Shown piece by piece: positions 10,120 to 19,904 of a stretch of DNA of 64,000 nucleotides; the first letter of the stretch is position 1, and every line of letters starts with the position of its first letter. Source of the stretch: Paenibacillus sp. PCH8. GTDB lineage: Bacteria; Bacillota; Bacilli; Paenibacillales; Paenibacillaceae. Under the pieces are notes generated by a model, which was not told the DNA's origin, searched no databases, and saw nothing but the letters and a program-made list of their open reading frames with translations. The position numbers were made by a program, and so were the translations under genes. The stretch spans positions 2,542,001 through 2,606,000 of the forward strand of contig NZ_PKQK01000001.1 in the NCBI RefSeq assembly GCF_002968835.1. Direction: 5' to 3'.

Positions 10120-11251
10120 CATACGTCAATACGGCATGATCATTGCCCTGGTCGTGATTATGCTCTTGTTCGAGATACTGACCAACGGGCTACTGCTCAA
10201 GCCGATTAATATTACGAATCTGATCTTGCAGAATAGCTACATTCTGGTACTGGCGATTGGCATGGTGCTTGTCATTATTACCGGGCATATTGATCTTTCG
10301 GTTGGTTCCATTGCCGCCTTTGTTGGTGCAGTAGCCGCAATCATGATGGTTGATTGGCAGCTTCCAGCATGGCTTGCGGTTATTGCATCCTTGCTGGTTG
10401 GCGGGTTGATTGGTGCATGGCAGGGCTTCTGGATCGCATATGTGCGAATTCCGGCGTTTATCGTGACGCTGGCAGGCATGTTGCTGTTCCGCGGTCTGAC
10501 GATGATCGTGCTGGAAGGGAAATCCATTTCTCCTTTCCCTGCCGGATTCCAGAAAATCAGCTCGGGTTTCTTGCCGGATGTTCAATTCTCAGGTCTGGGT
10601 CTGGTATCCATTATCGTGGGTCTTGTCCTCACGGTCTGGTACATCGTCAATGAACTAGGGGAGCGTCGTTCCCAGCGCAAATACGGATTCGAGGTCGTGT
10701 CCCAGGGACTGTTCCTGCTCAAGCTGATTGTGGTGGCAGCCGTGACGAATCTGTTTACGTTTGTACTCGCAAGTTACGCAGGGATTCCCAATATTCTGGT
10801 TCTGCTATTTGTCCTTATCGTTGTCTACTCCTTCGTCATGAACCGCACGGTTATGGGGCGTCATGTGTACGCACTTGGTGGAAATGAAAAAGCGGCAGGT
10901 TTGTCCGGAGTCAAGACGAAAAAAGTGACGTTCTGGGTATTTGTCAACATGGGTATGATGGCAGCGATCTCTGGACTGATCTTCGCAGCACGTCTGAATG
11001 CGGCTACGCCAAGAGCCGGAACCAACTTTGAGTTGGATGCCATTGCGGCTTGTTTTATCGGTGGAGCTTCAGCTTCCGGGGGAATTGGAACGGTATTCGG
11101 CGCAATCATCGGTGGTTTGGTTATGGGTGTACTTAATAACGGAATGTCCTTGATTGGCTTGGGGATTGACTGGCAACAGGGCATCAAGGGATTGGTACTG
11201 CTGCTTGCTGTAGCATTTGATATCTATAATAAAAATAAAAGATCAGCTTAA
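10088..11251 (+). CDS. mmsB: Multiple-monosaccharide ABC transporter permease
   Basis: The 387-residue integral membrane protein has about ten hydrophobic segments. It shows the BPD_transp_2 signature [17 protein letters not shown] near residue 60 and [16 protein letters not shown] in the cytoplasmic coupling loop, followed by the Gly-rich helix [21 protein letters not shown]. The length and the central insertion (residues about 180-215) match the GguB/MmsB type rather than RbsC. It forms the pore for the ChvE/MmsA system and is the last gene of the transporter operon. Confidence 0.93.
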   Translation: METITKLFKNNIRQYGMIIALVVIMLLFEILTNGLLLKPINITNLILQNSYILVLAIGMVLVIITGHIDLSVGSIAAFVGAVAAIMMVDWQLPAWLAVIASLLVGGLIGAWQGFWIAYVRIPAFIVTLAGMLLFRGLTMIVLEGKSISPFPAGFQKISSGFLPDVQFSGLGLVSIIVGLVLTVWYIVNELGERRSQRKYGFEVVSQGLFLLKLIVVAAVTNLFTFVLASYAGIPNILVLLFVLIVVYSFVMNRTVMGRHVYALGGNEKAAGLSGVKTKKVTFWVFVNMGMMAAISGLIFAARLNAATPRAGTNFELDAIAACFIGGASASGGIGTVFGAIIGGLVMGVLNNGMSLIGLGIDWQQGIKGLVLLLAVAFDIYNKNKRSA

Positions 11252-11304
11252 ACGTCATGCGGATAGGCATTCATCATGTAAACCGATGATCAACCAAAAA
11301 GCCG

Positions 11305-11339
11305 GAAGTATGAAGTATGAAGTATGAAACATGAAGTGT
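11305..11339. repeat. Short tandem 7-mer repeat
   Basis: GAAGTAT is repeated three times head to tail (11305-11325), followed by two decayed copies (GAAACAT, GAAGTGT). It lies in the 250-base gap between mmsB and mgtE. No function is evident. Confidence 0.7.
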
Positions 11340-11403
11340 GATCTAACCCCACCTTATTCCACGGTTCATTCAAATTTTAAAATCAGATTTCTGAATACTA
11401 AAT

Positions 11404-11441
11404 AAACAGACCTTGATCATAGGATCAGGGTCTGTTTATTT
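11404..11441. terminator. Bidirectional terminator between mmsB and mgtE
   Basis: AAACAGACCTTGATC pairs with GATCAGGGTCTGTTT around a four-base loop, with a single mismatch, followed by TATTT on the plus strand and preceded by A-rich sequence. It serves the convergent genes on either side. Confidence 0.85.
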
Positions 11442-11501
11442 GTCTGTCTGTGAGTAAGTCGGGTGAGCCTGGACTTTTACCAGCTACATCCGTCGTGACT
11501 T

Positions 11502-12872
11502 TTACATCAATGCTCCCAGAAAACGGGTGGCGATACCGAAATAAATAAACAACGACAGAATATCATTCAATGTAGTGATTAACGGCCCGGAGGCCACAGC
11601 AGGGTCCACCTTGAATCGACTGAGCAGAAGCGGAATACATGTACCGGTCAGTGTGCCAATCACCAGCGTTAAGAACAATGACACGCCAATAATTGCGCCC
11701 AGCAGCCAGTCCCCTTGCCAGAAATAAGCGATGACGGTAATGAGTAATCCGCAGACCAGACCGATCATAGTGCCTACTTTGATCTCCCGAACAATCAGGG
11801 CCAAGACAGTGGCTTTGTCAAGCTTGCGTCCAATCAGTCCACGTATAACAACCGCGAGAGACTGCGTCCCTGTGTTTCCCGTCATACCCGCAATCATGGG
11901 CATGAAGAATGCCAATGCCACAACCTGGTTCAAGGTATCCTCGAAAAAGTCCACGATGCTTCCCGAGATTAAGCCGATTAACAGCAACAGGATAAGCCAG
12001 GGAAGTCTGCGTCGGACGGCAATGAGCGGTTTGGTATCAAAATCGATATCCTTGCCTCCGCCACCCATTTGAGCCAAGTCTTCACTTGCTTCATGCATGA
12101 TGATATCAATGACATCATCCATCTGGATGATACCGCACAGCCTGTTGTTCTCATCGACCACCGGAAGTGCCATGAACTCGTAACGTTGCAGCAACTGCGC
12201 CGCTTCTTCCTGGTCCATATCTACCGTGGCACGGATCACCCGTCGGGTCATCAGCTCATCAACCTGAGTCTTGTCGTCGGCCAGAGCAAGGGATCGATAA
12301 CTCACGACACCGACCAGTTTACCTTCATTATCGGTCACGTAGAGGTAACTGGAAGCGGAGATGTGCAGTGTGCCCTGCGATTGTCGTAAGGCCTCCCTCG
12401 CTGTCTCATGGGCTAACAGTGTCCGATACTGATCTGTCATGATTCGTCCAGCCGTCTCTGGCGGGTAGTTCAGCACTGAACGGATAATGGCAGAGTGGTC
12501 CAGATTCATGTTGGACAGCAATTCCTCTCTGCGTTTGGCAGGCAGGTCATGCATGAACCGGATCAGGTCACTTTTGTCCATCTGCTGCATGACTTCAAGC
12601 ATCCGTTCCGGCCCGAGCCGTTCAAAGAGTTCGATCTGTTCATGCAGCTTTAGATTCTCTACTATATCTGCAAGGGCGTCGGGTTTGAACAGAAGCAGAA
12701 ACCGGGTCGTTTCTGCTTCCGGGAACTTTTTATATATGAGGGATAGATCATAGGGATGCAGCTCTTTCACCAATTTATAGAACTCAGGCAAGTTCTGGGA
12801 TTGGATATGCTGGGTGAGTTGTTCGGTGATCTCCTCAACAGAGAATTCTTTTTTGGATTGAAATCCGTTCAT
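11502..12872 (-). CDS. mgtE: Magnesium transporter MgtE
   Basis: The 456-residue Mg2+ channel/transporter has the standard layout: an N-terminal MgtE_N helical domain (about 10-140), two CBS domains (about 140-265, with VVSYRSLAL and MALPVVDENNRLCGIIQMDD) and five C-terminal membrane helices (about 290-456). The pore signature FMPMIAGMTGNTGTQSL is present. The N and CBS domains gate the pore by binding intracellular Mg2+. The start ATG 12872 has AAAGGAG 9 bases upstream. The upstream 160 bases were searched by eye for an M-box riboswitch and none was recognised. A minus-strand TATAAT lies near 12985-12990. Confidence 0.95.
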   Translation of the reverse strand: MNGFQSKKEFSVEEITEQLTQHIQSQNLPEFYKLVKELHPYDLSLIYKKFPEAETTRFLLLFKPDALADIVENLKLHEQIELFERLGPERMLEVMQQMDKSDLIRFMHDLPAKRREELLSNMNLDHSAIIRSVLNYPPETAGRIMTDQYRTLLAHETAREALRQSQGTLHISASSYLYVTDNEGKLVGVVSYRSLALADDKTQVDELMTRRVIRATVDMDQEEAAQLLQRYEFMALPVVDENNRLCGIIQMDDVIDIIMHEASEDLAQMGGGGKDIDFDTKPLIAVRRRLPWLILLLLIGLISGSIVDFFEDTLNQVVALAFFMPMIAGMTGNTGTQSLAVVIRGLIGRKLDKATVLALIVREIKVGTMIGLVCGLLITVIAYFWQGDWLLGAIIGVSLFLTLVIGTLTGTCIPLLLSRFKVDPAVASGPLITTLNDILSLFIYFGIATRFLGALM

Positions 12873-13105
12873 ATCAACACTCCTTTCAATAGGATCAACT
12901 TCATATTTTTAAACGAAATGGGTTGAAAGTCAAACAACGAAGGGAAAAAAGGAGCGCTGGAGGTAGCAAAGGAGAAGAGTGACTATTATATAGAAGGCAT
13001 GGAAAATGATATTGTAATCTTGCTCACCTATTCGATATGGGCTTACAAACGAGCGCTGCAAGGATATACTTGTTGTACAGCAACAGACGAGGAGGATATG
13101 AGCTA

Positions 13106-13849
13106 GTGGAAGCAAATATCAGAACACAATTGCTCAGCCTGGCTGAGCCGAAATATCAGAAATTCTCGGCTGCGCTCATTCCCAACATAACGAATGTGCT
13201 GGGTGTGAGATTGCCAACCTTACGAAAGATTGCCAAACAGATTGCCGCCGGGGACTGGCGCATGTATCTAGATACAGCTGATGATGAATATTTTGAAGAA
13301 GTGATGTTGCAAGCGATGGTCATTGGACATGTACAGGCTGATCTGGACGAGCTGCTGAAGGCCATTGAAGCATTTGTACCTAAGATCGACAACTGGTCGG
13401 TGTGCGACAGCTTCTGTGCCGGATTAAAGTATACGAAGATCCATTCAGAGTCCATGTGGACGTTCTTGCAACCCTATCTGAGATCAGAGCAGGAATATGA
13501 GATTCGGTTTGGTGTCGTTATGCTGTTGAATTTTTATCTGGATGAGCGATATATAGATCAGGTGTTGCCCGCATTGGATCAGATTAAACATGAAGCATAC
13601 TATGTGAAAATGGCTGTTGCCTGGGCTATCTCGATGGCTTATGTGAAGCAACCAGAGGTGACCATGGGCTACCTGAAGCACAATACGCTGGACGATTTTA
13701 CGTACAATAAAGCTCTTCAGAAAATTACGGAATCCTATCGGGTTGATCCGGAGAGCAAACAGATGATCCGCAGCATGAAGCGTAAGGTGAAGAAGCGGGT
13801 TACCCCTAGCATTAAGCATTCCACCGGGGAGAGGACGATAAACGAATGA
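13106..13849 (+). CDS. DNA alkylation repair protein, AlkD-like HEAT-repeat glycosylase
   Basis: The product is about 247 residues and all-helical (HEAT-like). LPTLRKIAKQIAAGDW, EEVMLQAMVIGH, IDNWSVCDSFCAGL and YYVKMAVAWAISMAY are AlkD-family landmarks; the W-x-x-C-D segment carries the family's key Trp and Asp. AlkD-type enzymes remove bulky or cationic N-alkyl purines without base flipping. The start is placed at GTG 13106 because GAGGAGG lies about 10 bases upstream; the in-frame ATG at 13037 has no site. It overlaps the next gene, a methylguanine methyltransferase, by four bases, making an alkylation-damage pair. Confidence 0.88.
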   Translation: MEANIRTQLLSLAEPKYQKFSAALIPNITNVLGVRLPTLRKIAKQIAAGDWRMYLDTADDEYFEEVMLQAMVIGHVQADLDELLKAIEAFVPKIDNWSVCDSFCAGLKYTKIHSESMWTFLQPYLRSEQEYEIRFGVVMLLNFYLDERYIDQVLPALDQIKHEAYYVKMAVAWAISMAYVKQPEVTMGYLKHNTLDDFTYNKALQKITESYRVDPESKQMIRSMKRKVKKRVTPSIKHSTGERTINE

Positions 13850-14400
13850 GAAACCATATTATGTACACTACGATGCAGCTGGACGGTCGTCCATGGGTGC
13901 TGCTCGCTACGGAACAAGGATTGTGCCGAGTAGTCATGCCTAATGAAACACTGGAGGACTGGAGCGGCTGGATACAGAAAGTTGCACCTGGCGTGGAACT
14001 GGAAGAGAACGAGGATGCTTTGAAACGAACAGGTATGATGGATTGGTTGCAGTCCTATTTTGCCGGGGAACCCATGGCTTATACAGATGCGATCCCACTG
14101 GACTTGATCGGTACTCCGTTTCAACAGGACGTATGGAGAGAGCTCGGGCGTGTGCCTTATGGTGAAGTCCGGACCTATGGTGACATCGCTGCTGAGATTG
14201 GAAGACCCTCGGCTGTGAGAGCGGTTGGGGCCGCAAATGGAGCCAATCCGATTCCGGTTCTGTTACCTTGTCACCGTATTATCGGGGCCAATCGCAAGCT
14301 GACCGGGTTCCGTGGAGGTTTGGAGATGAAGCGCAGGCTGCTGGATATCGAGCGAATTGAAGGCGTGACTGATGAAGGGCATGCGCGGTTTCATTTTTAA
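13846..14400 (+). CDS. ogt: Methylated-DNA--[protein]-cysteine S-methyltransferase
   Basis: The 184-residue protein transfers O6-alkyl groups from guanine to its own cysteine, a single-use repair. The active-site motif PCHRIIGAN is present with Cys142, along with the HTH region FQQDVWRELGRVPYGEVRTY and the DNA-minor-groove residues in RAVGAANGANPIP. The N-terminal ~95 residues form the variable Ogt-type domain. It overlaps the AlkD-like gene by ATGA, so the two are translated together. There is no Ada-type AraC domain, so this is a plain Ogt. Confidence 0.95.
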   Translation: MRNHIMYTTMQLDGRPWVLLATEQGLCRVVMPNETLEDWSGWIQKVAPGVELEENEDALKRTGMMDWLQSYFAGEPMAYTDAIPLDLIGTPFQQDVWRELGRVPYGEVRTYGDIAAEIGRPSAVRAVGAANGANPIPVLLPCHRIIGANRKLTGFRGGLEMKRRLLDIERIEGVTDEGHARFHF

Positions 14401-14402
14401 TG

Positions 14403-14428
14403 CAGGCACTTCATTGTGCCTGTTTTTT
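14403..14428 (+). terminator. Rho-independent terminator after ogt
   Basis: CAGGCAC (14403-14409) pairs perfectly with GTGCCTG (14416-14422), followed by six T. Confidence 0.9.
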
Positions 14429-14579
14429 CTATATATTAAGGTACCGTAATGCAAACGATCTACGTATGGGACACCAACGTTTTACATATTTTTGCTCGGT
14501 GAACCCGTATGGTACCATGGATTATAAGTTATTGGGCACTTGATGTTACGAACGAACGGACTGAAAAGAGGGATGACAT

Positions 14580-15806
14580 ATGGAACAGATCTTCTGGCTA
14601 ACGAATGTGGCTTTGGAGCGTAGTTATATTCGAGAAGATGAACAGGTGACAGGTACTCGGACTAGCCTTGCTCATCTGCGAATTGAGGATGGAGTTATTA
14701 CAGCGATTGTGGAAGGGAATGAAGCCCTGTCAGGTGATCTGCCACAAGTTGATGGTCAAGGGCAGCTACTGTTGCCTTCGTTCGAGGAGGCACATATTCA
14801 TCTGGACAAAACATACTACGACGGGCCGTGGACAGCGGTTAAGCGAATCTCTAGCATTTTCGAACGTATCGAAGAAGAGAAGGTACTGTTGCCTAAGCTG
14901 CTACCCGATGCAAAGCGTCAAGCGGAGAGTATTCTGACCTTGATCCAGGGGTACGGCTCCACTCATGTACGTAGTCATTGTAACATTGAACCGGTCAGCG
15001 GTCTGAAACGACTTGAAGCGACGCGGCAAGCTCTGGATTCATTTTCGGGCAAAATTTCTTCGGAAATCGTGGCTTTCCCGCAGCATGGGCTGCTTCGCTC
15101 CAATTCAGTGGAGCTTATTGGTCAAGCGATGAAGGAAGGTGCAACGCATGTGGGCGGACTCGATCCTCATACGGTGGACGAAGACATCGAGAAGTCAGTG
15201 AATGCCATGGTCGAACTGGCTGATCAGTACCAGGCCGGCATCGACATTCATCTGCATGATGGCGGAGAAGCGGGCAAACAAACGCTGCTGGAACTGGCGA
15301 ATCTGACTGAAGCCGCAGGACTTCAGGGCCAAGTTACGGTCAGTCATGCGTTCTGGTTCGCTCACGCAGAGCAGGAAGAAGCTGAAGAGATGGCGAAACG
15401 GATGGCTTCGCTGGGAATGTGCATTGCCTCAACGGTGCCTATCGGCAGAACGATGATGCCTCTGCCCATGCTGCACCGAATGGGTGTGAACGTGAAGCTG
15501 GCGACAGACAGTTTGACGGATCATTGGTCTCCTTTTGGCAACGGGGATCTGCTCGAAAAAGCGGGACGTTTCGCAGAACTGTATGGTTATAGCGATGAAT
15601 TATCCTTGTCCCAATCATTGGGATATGTCACTGGAGGGATCACCCCACTAGACTCACAGGGGCAACAGGTCTGGCCACAGGTGGGCGACACCGCAAGTTT
15701 TGTACTTGTGCAAGCGAGTTGTTCAGCAGAAGCGGTTGCAAGACGATCCGTACGTCAGGCGGTGTGGTACAAGGGGCAACGGGTGAGTGAGCGAACAGCG
15801 GATTGA
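14580..15806 (+). CDS. Amidohydrolase, cytosine-deaminase-like
   Basis: The 408-residue metal-dependent hydrolase belongs to the CodA branch of the amidohydrolase superfamily. Metal ligands are visible: H72-x-H74 in EAHIHLDK, a His in IDIHLHDGGE, a His in TVSHAFWF and an Asp in LATDSLTDHWSPFG. The second-site Lys usual in other branches is absent here, as in mononuclear deaminases. Likely substrates are pyrimidines or related ring amides; annotation as cytosine deaminase would be a guess. The ATG has GAGGGATGACAT upstream. It appears monocistronic. Confidence 0.82.
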   Translation: MEQIFWLTNVALERSYIREDEQVTGTRTSLAHLRIEDGVITAIVEGNEALSGDLPQVDGQGQLLLPSFEEAHIHLDKTYYDGPWTAVKRISSIFERIEEEKVLLPKLLPDAKRQAESILTLIQGYGSTHVRSHCNIEPVSGLKRLEATRQALDSFSGKISSEIVAFPQHGLLRSNSVELIGQAMKEGATHVGGLDPHTVDEDIEKSVNAMVELADQYQAGIDIHLHDGGEAGKQTLLELANLTEAAGLQGQVTVSHAFWFAHAEQEEAEEMAKRMASLGMCIASTVPIGRTMMPLPMLHRMGVNVKLATDSLTDHWSPFGNGDLLEKAGRFAELYGYSDELSLSQSLGYVTGGITPLDSQGQQVWPQVGDTASFVLVQASCSAEAVARRSVRQAVWYKGQRVSERTAD

Positions 15807-15824
15807 GGAAATCAAAGCAAGTGG

Positions 15825-15849
15825 AGCCGCGGGATACCGTGGCTTTTTT
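15825..15849 (+). terminator. Rho-independent terminator after the amidohydrolase
   Basis: AGCCGCGG pairs with CCGTGGCT (one wobble), with a short GATA-type loop and five or more T. Confidence 0.85.
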
Positions 15850-15933
15850 GGTTTGACCAGAGAAGAGGAAGAATTTATACGCAGACCCCACATTTTGGTT
15901 TATGATAGACGTAGTTAATGGGGAGGTGAGTCA

Positions 15934-16350
15934 ATGCTGGAGATTAAATATGCCATTGAAACCGATTACAACTATATCCTGGAAAGGGATGTACATATGC
16001 ACAAGGAGCTTGTGCAACCTAAGATGAATGAGAAAGAAATTTTTATTATCTGGAATGAGGAAACAAGAATTGGATGGATGAGGTACGGGTACTTTTGGGA
16101 CAACATTCCCTTCATGAATATGATCTGGATTGATGAGCCCTACCGGAATGGGGGGACTGGCAAAAAAGTCGTACAGCACTGGGAAAACCTGATGAAACAA
16201 AAAGGCTTCGACACCGTCATGACTTCCACTCAAGCGGATGAAACTGCTCAACATTTCTATCGAAAACTGGGGTATGTGGACGCAGGGGCGCTGCTGCTGG
16301 ACACACAGCCTTTGGAGATTATATTGATTAAGAAAATCTATATAAGTTGA
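15934..16350 (+). CDS. GNAT family N-acetyltransferase
   Basis: The 138-residue protein has the GNAT acetyl-CoA fold. Beta strands IGWMRYGYFWDNIPFMNMIW lead to the pyrophosphate-binding stretch YRNGGTGKKVVQHW (a variant of R-x-x-G-x-G/A), then AQHFYRKLGYVDAG, typical of motif B. GGGGAGGTGAGTCA precedes the ATG. The acceptor substrate is unknown. Confidence 0.85.
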   Translation: MLEIKYAIETDYNYILERDVHMHKELVQPKMNEKEIFIIWNEETRIGWMRYGYFWDNIPFMNMIWIDEPYRNGGTGKKVVQHWENLMKQKGFDTVMTSTQADETAQHFYRKLGYVDAGALLLDTQPLEIILIKKIYIS

Positions 16351-16385
16351 ACTCCAGCAAATATGTCTCAAGGAGATAAGCCATT

Positions 16386-16841
16386 GTGGATATCAAGAAA
16401 GTAACATTACAACGCATAACCCAAGAAAATGAATTGGATTGCATTAATCTGAAACCACGGGAAGACCAGCTGGATTTGGTTGCAAGCAATGCGGATTCAT
16501 TAATCCATGCGACGAAGGAATTGACTTCCAGGCCTTATGGTATTGTGGTAGAGGACCGGATGGTCGGTTTTATTTTATTTGATAACGAGATTTACAATGA
16601 CGGGTACTACTGGATTCTTCGTTTCATGATTGATAAGAAGGATCAGGGCCAGGGCTATGGCAAACTTGCCATTCAGGAAGTAATCCGCATGTTGCGAGAG
16701 CGAAGCGATTGCCAGCAAATCAGAGTATCGCATGTACCTCATAATGTTGTGGCAAATGCGCTGTATAAGCGATGCGGGTTCCAAGCAACGGGTGAGTTTG
16801 AAGACAACGGTGACATTATTTTAAGTTATCAAGTGAGGTGA
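16386..16841 (+). CDS. GNAT family N-acetyltransferase
   Basis: The 151-residue GNAT starts at GTG 16386, with AAGGAGATAAG upstream. Motif A is DQGQGYGKLAIQEVI and motif B is NALYKRCGFQATGEF. It resembles the spermidine/amine acetyltransferase-like group by its N-terminal LQRITQENELDCI segment, but the substrate cannot be assigned. It ends three bases before the DUF1361 gene. Confidence 0.87.
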   Translation: MDIKKVTLQRITQENELDCINLKPREDQLDLVASNADSLIHATKELTSRPYGIVVEDRMVGFILFDNEIYNDGYYWILRFMIDKKDQGQGYGKLAIQEVIRMLRERSDCQQIRVSHVPHNVVANALYKRCGFQATGEFEDNGDIILSYQVR

Positions 16842-16844
16842 AAA

Positions 16845-17549
16845 ATGAATCCTGCTAAACATCCAGTTGAGAGTCTTCGATTCATTGGAACCTTGCTGGT
16901 GGCGACTTTATGCTGCCTGGGCGTGGCGATGTATTTGCGTGTCCAAACCAACACGAATATGTATCGATTTATAACATGGGATATGTTCCTGGCATGGGTG
17001 CCGTTTATCCTGTCATCTTTAATCCTATACGTATTTAGTAGAACAAAAACGAAAACGGGCTTCATTGCCATAGGGCTGATGTGTGCAGGCTGGCTCTTCT
17101 TTCTGCCGAATTCGGCCTATCTTTTTACAGAGATCCTGCATTCATTCAGATACTTTGATGCTCAAGCGGGGGGCAAATTCTGGGTCAACATTGATTTTTG
17201 GTACAATCTCACCCTCACGTTTGCCATAGCTGTACTTGGATTGCTGCTCTCGACGTGTTCGATCACGCAAATTCATAGGATGATAAATCGATTTTTACAT
17301 AGATGGATTGGTATGTTAGTCGTGGGCACTATTTTAATTTTGACGAGTCTTGGTGTGTACATTGGACGATTTAATCGGTGGAATTCGTGGGATATCATAT
17401 CCCGACCTGAGCAGATTGTGATGGATATGGTGAATGATTTCAATGCAGGGAACAGCATCCTGGTTGAATTTGCAGGCATTATATTTATTGTTCAAGTGTT
17501 TGCATATGTGATCGTATCTCTGTTGACTGCAAGACCCGGCAAAGCATAG
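16845..17549 (+). CDS. DUF1361 family multi-spanning membrane protein
   Basis: The 234-residue protein has about seven hydrophobic helices. TWDMFLAWVPFILS, LFFLPNSAYLFTEILH and NIDFWYNLTLTFAIAVLGL are the conserved polar-in-membrane motifs of DUF1361. GAGGTG precedes the ATG. Function is not known for the family. It follows the GNAT gene by three bases, so it is probably co-transcribed. Confidence 0.75.
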   Translation: MNPAKHPVESLRFIGTLLVATLCCLGVAMYLRVQTNTNMYRFITWDMFLAWVPFILSSLILYVFSRTKTKTGFIAIGLMCAGWLFFLPNSAYLFTEILHSFRYFDAQAGGKFWVNIDFWYNLTLTFAIAVLGLLLSTCSITQIHRMINRFLHRWIGMLVVGTILILTSLGVYIGRFNRWNSWDIISRPEQIVMDMVNDFNAGNSILVEFAGIIFIVQVFAYVIVSLLTARPGKA

Positions 17550-17612
17550 TCCGAACTAGAGAGGGCAGGGGCGGTTGGTAAACGAAGATTCCAGAAGCAG
17601 GGAGTTATTCAG

Positions 17613-18736
17613 ATGAGAGTTGTATTAAACCGTGTTCGCATGCTGGAGCAACTAAGTAAGGCCGTAAGAGTGGTGCCGTCTCATGAGAATATTCAAGTGC
17701 TTGAATGTATTTATATGGAGGCAGATACAGATCAAATCACCATCATTGGTGGAGATAGTACAACGTATCTTATTACAAATATGGATGCGAAGCACGTTCA
17801 AATTCAACAACAAGGCAAAGTCGCTGTGCATGCGAGACTATTATATGAAATCGTCCGAAAGATGGACGAGAAAGAAATTATATTATCCAGCGAGGCAGCG
17901 AGTGATCTGTTAACTATCACAACAATCTCTGCGAAATCAACATTTGTACTTAAACTGCTGAATGCAGATGAATATCCTCTTCCGGAGCACATCCAAGACT
18001 ACACATCGTTCACAATTCGTGGGAAAAGCTTGAAAGATTCCATACATCAAACTCTGTTTGCGGTACAGAAAAAAGAAAACACGCCTGCTCTTACAGGAGT
18101 GAAGATGGAGGTAAGGGATGGCACGGTAATCATGATCGGCTGTGATCGCTTTCGAATGGGAAGAGTTGAGCAGACGATTGTGACTACAACGTCAGCTACC
18201 AACGAAGAAGTTATCATCCCTGGCCGAGCGATGAACGAACTCGAGAAACTTATCGTTGATGAGCCTGTTGCAGTCAACGTATCAAAAACCAAAATGGAGT
18301 TCACCGGGAAAGATTTTACCCTCTTAACACAATCCATAACAGGTTCCTATCCGAATATTGACATGAGTGTATATTCGGCGTATTTAGCTCGTTTTGTCGT
18401 CCATGCGTCATCTCTCATATCGGCGTTGGATCGGGTTGCAATCATTGCTTCTCAGGAGAAAACGAATTTGATTCGAATGCGGGTCACTGCGGAGCATGTT
18501 GAATTCGACTCCTCAAGTAAAGTGAATCAAGCATCTGAGTGTCTACCCATGCGTAACTTTCAAGGTGCGGAATGTAAAATTTCGTTTAATGTGGGCTATG
18601 CTCTGGAAGCATTAAAAGCGATGGACGTGGAGGAAGTTCAAGTACAAATAAACAAAGGAATGCAGATGATTGTGTTTACCTCAGATGAGAAAAGGGGGCA
18701 CTGCAATTAATTATGGCAGCTCGAACAGCCGGGTGA
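17613..18736 (+). CDS. Second DNA polymerase III beta-clamp-like protein (frameshifted near the 3' end)
   Basis: The protein has the three-domain DnaN clamp layout: MRVVLNRVRMLEQLSKAVRV at the N-terminus, GDSTTYLIT, a middle domain with ALTGVKMEVRDGTVIMIGCDRFRM, and a C-terminal domain with NVGYALEALKAMD. As written the frame stops at 18710 after DEKRGHCN. Adding one G to the run 18694-18698 gives ALQLIMAARTAG and stop at 18736, which is the standard clamp C-terminus (LQLI-x-x-x-RT). No replication genes lie nearby, so this is a paralogue rather than the chromosomal clamp gene next to dnaA. Partial redundancy or a repair role is possible. Confidence 0.83.
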
Positions 18737-18797
18737 ATCCAGTCGAATATTCCGTCACGCACATTGCAGAAATAGGATACCCGGATAAGGATTGAAC

Positions 18798-19904
18798 ATG
18801 ATGAATGTGATGACACAAAAAATAATGGATGTGTTGTTGCAGGCGATGGATATACCGAGAAATATCGCAGCAACTCATCGAACAATCGATCGTGGAAACC
18901 GATTAACCCGATCAGGTGGCGGACTGCGTATTTCGAGAATCCGTTTAAGTATATGCTGGATGAGTTTAACGGAGTGGTCCGCAGATATTCTTCAATATGA
19001 GTTATCCGATGAATACTCTATTCGAATGGCTGAACCTGCCGAATGGGGACTGTATTGCACGGTTTATTATAATATGCGTTTTGTTGGTTTTTTTAGGGAA
19101 GAAGAATTCAATTCCTCCAAATGCAGTGCGTATTGGATCTACAAGGGAGAGAGCAAAATAGGCGGCGTGAGGATGGAGCCTAACCAGATTTATCATTTGT
19201 TCTTTGTCCCGCCATTCGCGCATTCATTTGAGGTACTCAAACTTCTACGAGATAAATTAATCCAGTGGTCGGATCGCACGAAACGCATCCAGACCTTTGA
19301 GATTCTTCCCGACCAAGTCGATCTATACGCAAGAGCCGGATTCTGGCCGGCGGAGTTCAGATGTCGCTGGATGCAGCGACCAACAGATCATTATGAGATC
19401 GATTGGGACAGCAGGGTGACCGTGAAGAGTCCAGAGATTATCGAAAATGGAACCGGTGGACGCAAGTATGTGAATGAAGATGAGATTGCACAATGTGATC
19501 TGGGTAGTTTTGCAGGAAGTCTTGAGGCTGTGCGAAGAAAACAGAGCTCTCTTGAAGATTTTACACCCGATGAAGACCCTAATTATACGAATGAAATTCT
19601 GACTCAAGCTTCTACCCTTGTATATGACAGCGAAACGGGGCAACTTGTTGCGAACTGTCGCCTATGTCTGCAAGACAATCAGGCTGCTGTATATAGTATC
19701 GGCGTTCTCCCCGCCTATCGAGGAAGAGGGCTTGCCACCATGATGTTACAGAGGGCATTGACTATGCTCAAGGGTCAGTATCCTTTACTGCGATTGTATG
19801 TGATGGAAGGAAATGATGCGGAGTCTGTATATCTGAATCTCGGCTTTATTCCGGGCGTACAGGAGATTCAGACGATGTATATTCCTGAGGAAAAGTTGCA
19901 ATGA
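18798..19904 (+). CDS. Two-domain GNAT acetyltransferase
   Basis: The open frame (18792-19904) encodes a tandem GNAT. The N-terminal half is degenerate and lacks a CoA loop. The C-terminal half is complete: TLVYDSETGQLVANCRLC, YSIGVLPAYRGRGLATMMLQ (CoA binding R-G-R-G-L-A) and ESVYLNLGF. Convincing protein begins around ILQYELSDEYSIRMAEPAEW (about 18980). The first ~60 residues look unlike a GNAT and lack a strong ribosome site, so the true start is uncertain (ATG 18798, or an internal ATG at 18960). It overlaps the truncated isochorismatase by four bases. Confidence 0.75.
   Translation: MMNVMTQKIMDVLLQAMDIPRNIAATHRTIDRGNRLTRSGGGLRISRIRLSICWMSLTEWSADILQYELSDEYSIRMAEPAEWGLYCTVYYNMRFVGFFREEEFNSSKCSAYWIYKGESKIGGVRMEPNQIYHLFFVPPFAHSFEVLKLLRDKLIQWSDRTKRIQTFEILPDQVDLYARAGFWPAEFRCRWMQRPTDHYEIDWDSRVTVKSPEIIENGTGGRKYVNEDEIAQCDLGSFAGSLEAVRRKQSSLEDFTPDEDPNYTNEILTQASTLVYDSETGQLVANCRLCLQDNQAAVYSIGVLPAYRGRGLATMMLQRALTMLKGQYPLLRLYVMEGNDAESVYLNLGFIPGVQEIQTMYIPEEKLQ

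Noticed and set aside
12873..13036. Possible M-box riboswitch before mgtE
   Set aside because: Only a short AGGTGAG-like stretch is seen; the conserved M-box core and terminator were not found.
18800..18997. Protein-like stretch in another frame (ending RWRTAYFENPFKYMLDEFNG...) under the start of the two-domain GNAT
   Set aside because: No start codon, ribosome site or recognisable family. It may be a remnant and casts doubt on the annotated GNAT N-terminus, but it cannot be supported as a gene.
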